Assembly (NCBI GenBank): GCA_965249765.1
Contig: CBDFMR010000005.1
Span: forward strand, 2,790,001 to 2,854,000
From: CBDFMR01 sp965249765
Lineage (GTDB): Bacteria; Bacteroidota; Bacteroidia; Chitinophagales; Saprospiraceae
DNA length: 64,000 nucleotides
Reading direction: 5' to 3'
The position numbers and the translations under genes are program-made. Positions 62,448 to 64,000 of this stretch are shown piece by piece. Each line of letters starts with the position of its first letter. The first letter of the stretch is position 1. The notes below the pieces were generated by a model. The model had not been told where the DNA came from. It did not search any database and worked only from the letters and a program-made list of their open reading frames with translations.

Positions 62448-63080
62448 ATGAAAGGAACATTATTACTATTAATCAGCTTATTTTTTGTTAACCTGATACA
62501 AGCTCAACAAAAAGCTGTGACGGAAACTGGCGAAGAAGTTATTCTATTTGAAGATGGAACTTGGAAGTATCAGAATGAAGATCAAATCTCTCAGAAAGAA
62601 ACGCCAACCAATCAAAAGAAATTTAAAAAAGATAAGGAGTCAACTTTTTTACTAAAAAGTAGCAAATTAAATATTGGTGTTTATTTAAATCCCAAAAAGT
62701 GGTCATTTAAAAAAGCAACGAATAATCCAGAAGCAGAATTCGAACTTCAATTAAAAGATGGAGATTTATATGGAATGATTATAACTGAAAAAGTTGAAAT
62801 CCCTTTTGAAACGTTGAAGTCAATTGCATTAGAAAATGGAAAAGCATCGGCACCAGATCTAAAAATTGTAAAGGAAGAATACAGAATCGTAAACGGTTTA
62901 AAAGTTCTTCTTCTTCAATTGAATGGAACTATGCAAGGAATCAAATTCTCATATTATGGATATTATTTTTCTAGCCCTAATGGAACAGTTCAATTCATAA
63001 CATACACTTCACAAAATTTATTGGATAGTTATAAACCCGACAGTGAAAAGTTATTAAATGGTTTCGTGGAAATAAACTAA
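62448..63080 (+). CDS. Exported protein of unknown function, cassette 19
   Basis: 210 residues from the ATG at 62448, which gives a signal peptide (MKGTLLLLISLFFVNLIQA, then Gln-Gln). Upstream in-frame codons to 62385 lie in attC 18 and are not part of the gene. The mature start TETGEEVILFEDGTWKYQN is a motif seen at the N-terminus of many Bacteroidota exported proteins. A beta-rich domain follows. Function unknown. Confidence 0.7.
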   Translation: MKGTLLLLISLFFVNLIQAQQKAVTETGEEVILFEDGTWKYQNEDQISQKETPTNQKKFKKDKESTFLLKSSKLNIGVYLNPKKWSFKKATNNPEAEFELQLKDGDLYGMIITEKVEIPFETLKSIALENGKASAPDLKIVKEEYRIVNGLKVLLLQLNGTMQGIKFSYYGYYFSSPNGTVQFITYTSQNLLDSYKPDSEKLLNGFVEIN

Positions 63081-63269
63081 ACACAACAATGTATATAGCA
63101 AATAGGGCTTTCGGTGGTTTAAGAATGTTCAGTACTATTTACGAACACCGCCAAATCGTTGATTTGGCTTTTAAGAATGAATAAATTAAAAACAAAATAC
63201 AACGTTTTGGCTCAGAGCACATTTGAAAGTTTATCACTTTCTACTGCCCTACTTGCCATATACTAAACG
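63079..63269 (+). other. attC site 19, very long type (end of cassette 19, 62424-63269)
   Basis: R'' AAACACAAC (63079-63087) pairs 9 of 9 with GTTGTGTTT at 62423. Inner arms GTATAT/ATATAC and AGGGC/GCCCT. About 190 bp long, with internal small dyads. The R'' overlaps the stop codon of the preceding gene. Confidence 0.82.
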
Positions 63270-63314
63270 TTGTGTGGCATAAGACAAAATAGTAGCAGTT
63301 ATAGTTTAAATCAA

Positions 63315-64000
63315 ATGAAGAGAATTTTAGGAATATCCGCGTTTTATCATGATTCGGCAGCAACTTTGACAATTGGAGGAGAAGTAATTGCTGCAGCACA
63401 AGAGGAACGTTTCACAAGAATTAAGCATACTCCTGATTTTCCGACAAATGCAATAAAATATTGTTTGGCGGAGGCAGGTTTAAGTATCGATGAATTAGAC
63501 GCAATTGTTTTTTACGATAAGCCGTTGTTGAAATTCGAACGTTTGTTGGAAACGTATTACGCTTTTGCACCCAAAGGACTTGCTTCTTTCTTGAAAGCAA
63601 TACCAGTTTGGCTTAACGAAAAAATGTTTTTGAAAAAGCTAGTTTTCGATGGACTGAAAGAGGTAGAAAAGTTTGATAAGAAAAAAATAAAATTACTTTT
63701 CCCAGAACATCACCTTTCACATGCTGCAAGTGCTTTCTTTGCATCACCTTACAAAGATTCTGCAATCCTTACCATAGATGGCGTAGGAGAATGGAACACA
63801 GCTACCATTGCACATGGAAACGGTAACAAAATCGAAATGAAAAAGGAGTTAAACTTCCCACATTCGGTTGGACTACTTTACAGTGCATTTACCTATTTCC
63901 TTGGTTTTACAGTGAATTCCGGCGAATATAAACTGATGGGATTAGCTCCCTATGGCAATCCAAATTCAGAAGATATTGAAAAATACATCAACATAATCAA
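63315..64000 (+). CDS. Carbamoyltransferase (NodU/CmcH family), 3' end outside window
   Basis: At least 228 codons of an O-carbamoyltransferase are present. The start ISAFYHDSAATLTIGGEV is followed by AAQEERFTRIKHTPDFP, then HHLSHAASAFFASPY with metal-binding His. The ASKHA-type DGVGEW and GEYKLMGLAPYGNP come after. Such enzymes transfer carbamoyl to sugar or natural-product hydroxyls. It starts 46 bases into cassette 20. Family certain, substrate unknown. Confidence 0.85.
   Translation, partial: MKRILGISAFYHDSAATLTIGGEVIAAAQEERFTRIKHTPDFPTNAIKYCLAEAGLSIDELDAIVFYDKPLLKFERLLETYYAFAPKGLASFLKAIPVWLNEKMFLKKLVFDGLKEVEKFDKKKIKLLFPEHHLSHAASAFFASPYKDSAILTIDGVGEWNTATIAHGNGNKIEMKKELNFPHSVGLLYSAFTYFLGFTVNSGEYKLMGLAPYGNPNSEDIEKYINII

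Larger units (their letters stand above)
18806..64000 (+). mobile_element. Integron-like gene cassette array (about 20 cassettes, continues past window)
   Basis: Successive units each begin TT(N)5-8 and end in an imperfect palindrome, usually of about 60 bp and of 120-200 bp in five cases. The palindrome has the form R''(..AAC)-L''-loop-L'-G, followed by the TT of the next unit. In 17 of 20 starts the R'' box is complementary to the first bases of the same unit, as expected if each unit was once a circle closed at G/TT. Most cargo is on the + strand and promoterless-looking. Insertion sequences and hairpin-bracketed modules interrupt some units. Confidence 0.85.

Overview
The window comes from a Bacteroidota chromosome. 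A Saprospiria-like or related lineage is a low-confidence guess. The evidence is a type IX secretion sorting domain, a GLPGLI-family gene beside an outer-membrane beta-barrel gene, a TAnnTTTG-type promoter, A-rich start contexts without Shine-Dalgarno boxes, and Bacteroidota-style insertion sequences. No rRNA, tRNA or CRISPR array was seen.

Positions 1-17100 are ordinary core chromosome: a TMTC-like membrane glycosyltransferase, dprA, an alkaline phosphatase, a large outer-membrane receptor, lipA, upp, a sodium:solute symporter and murQ. The one disturbed spot is a GLPGLI gene. It was first split by an IS982-family element (TSD TAATA). An IS1634-family element then inserted and duplicated about 389 bp of target.

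From about 17100 to the right edge the DNA is visibly more AT-rich and is organised as an integron-like cassette array. A tyrosine recombinase (17647-18759) is followed by about 20 cassettes. Each begins TT... and ends in an attC site whose R'' box is the reverse complement of that same cassette's first bases. The pairing holds for 17 of 20 cassette starts, one of them with a single wobble. The recombinase lacks the spacing expected of the IntI-specific insertion and carries a Bacteroidota-type N-terminal extension, so this looks like a cassette system driven by a non-IntI recombinase. It also points towards the array rather than away from it.

Cassette cargo is mostly defence, secreted proteins and unknowns. 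Defence-like cargo comprises a zinc-ribbon/TM/TIR-like protein, an NTPase with a lipase, two GmrSD-like nucleases, a BcgI-like restriction-modification pair, a cytosine methylase with a GHKL kinase and a REC-HEPN protein, and a PIN toxin-antitoxin pair. Other cargo includes a T9SS cargo protein, MORN-repeat and lipoprotein genes, a PseH-like/GNAT/MaoC trio (present twice), a glutaredoxin-like/Cys-rich pair (present three times) and a carbamoyltransferase cut by the window edge.

Four near-identical IS110-family elements sit in the array, always in the same orientation and always exactly ten bases after the G of an attC R' box. They are therefore attC-targeting elements, probably guided by a bridge RNA in their 324-bp left end. 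One copy has its left end split by an IS903-type element with a 9-bp TSD.

The two methylase modules (46.6-49.5 kb and 54.6-59.3 kb) are each bracketed by members of a covarying hairpin family with a constant ACATTT/AAAAGA internal loop. They lie in exactly the cassettes whose R'/R'' boxes do not match, which suggests a second mode of module insertion layered on the integron.
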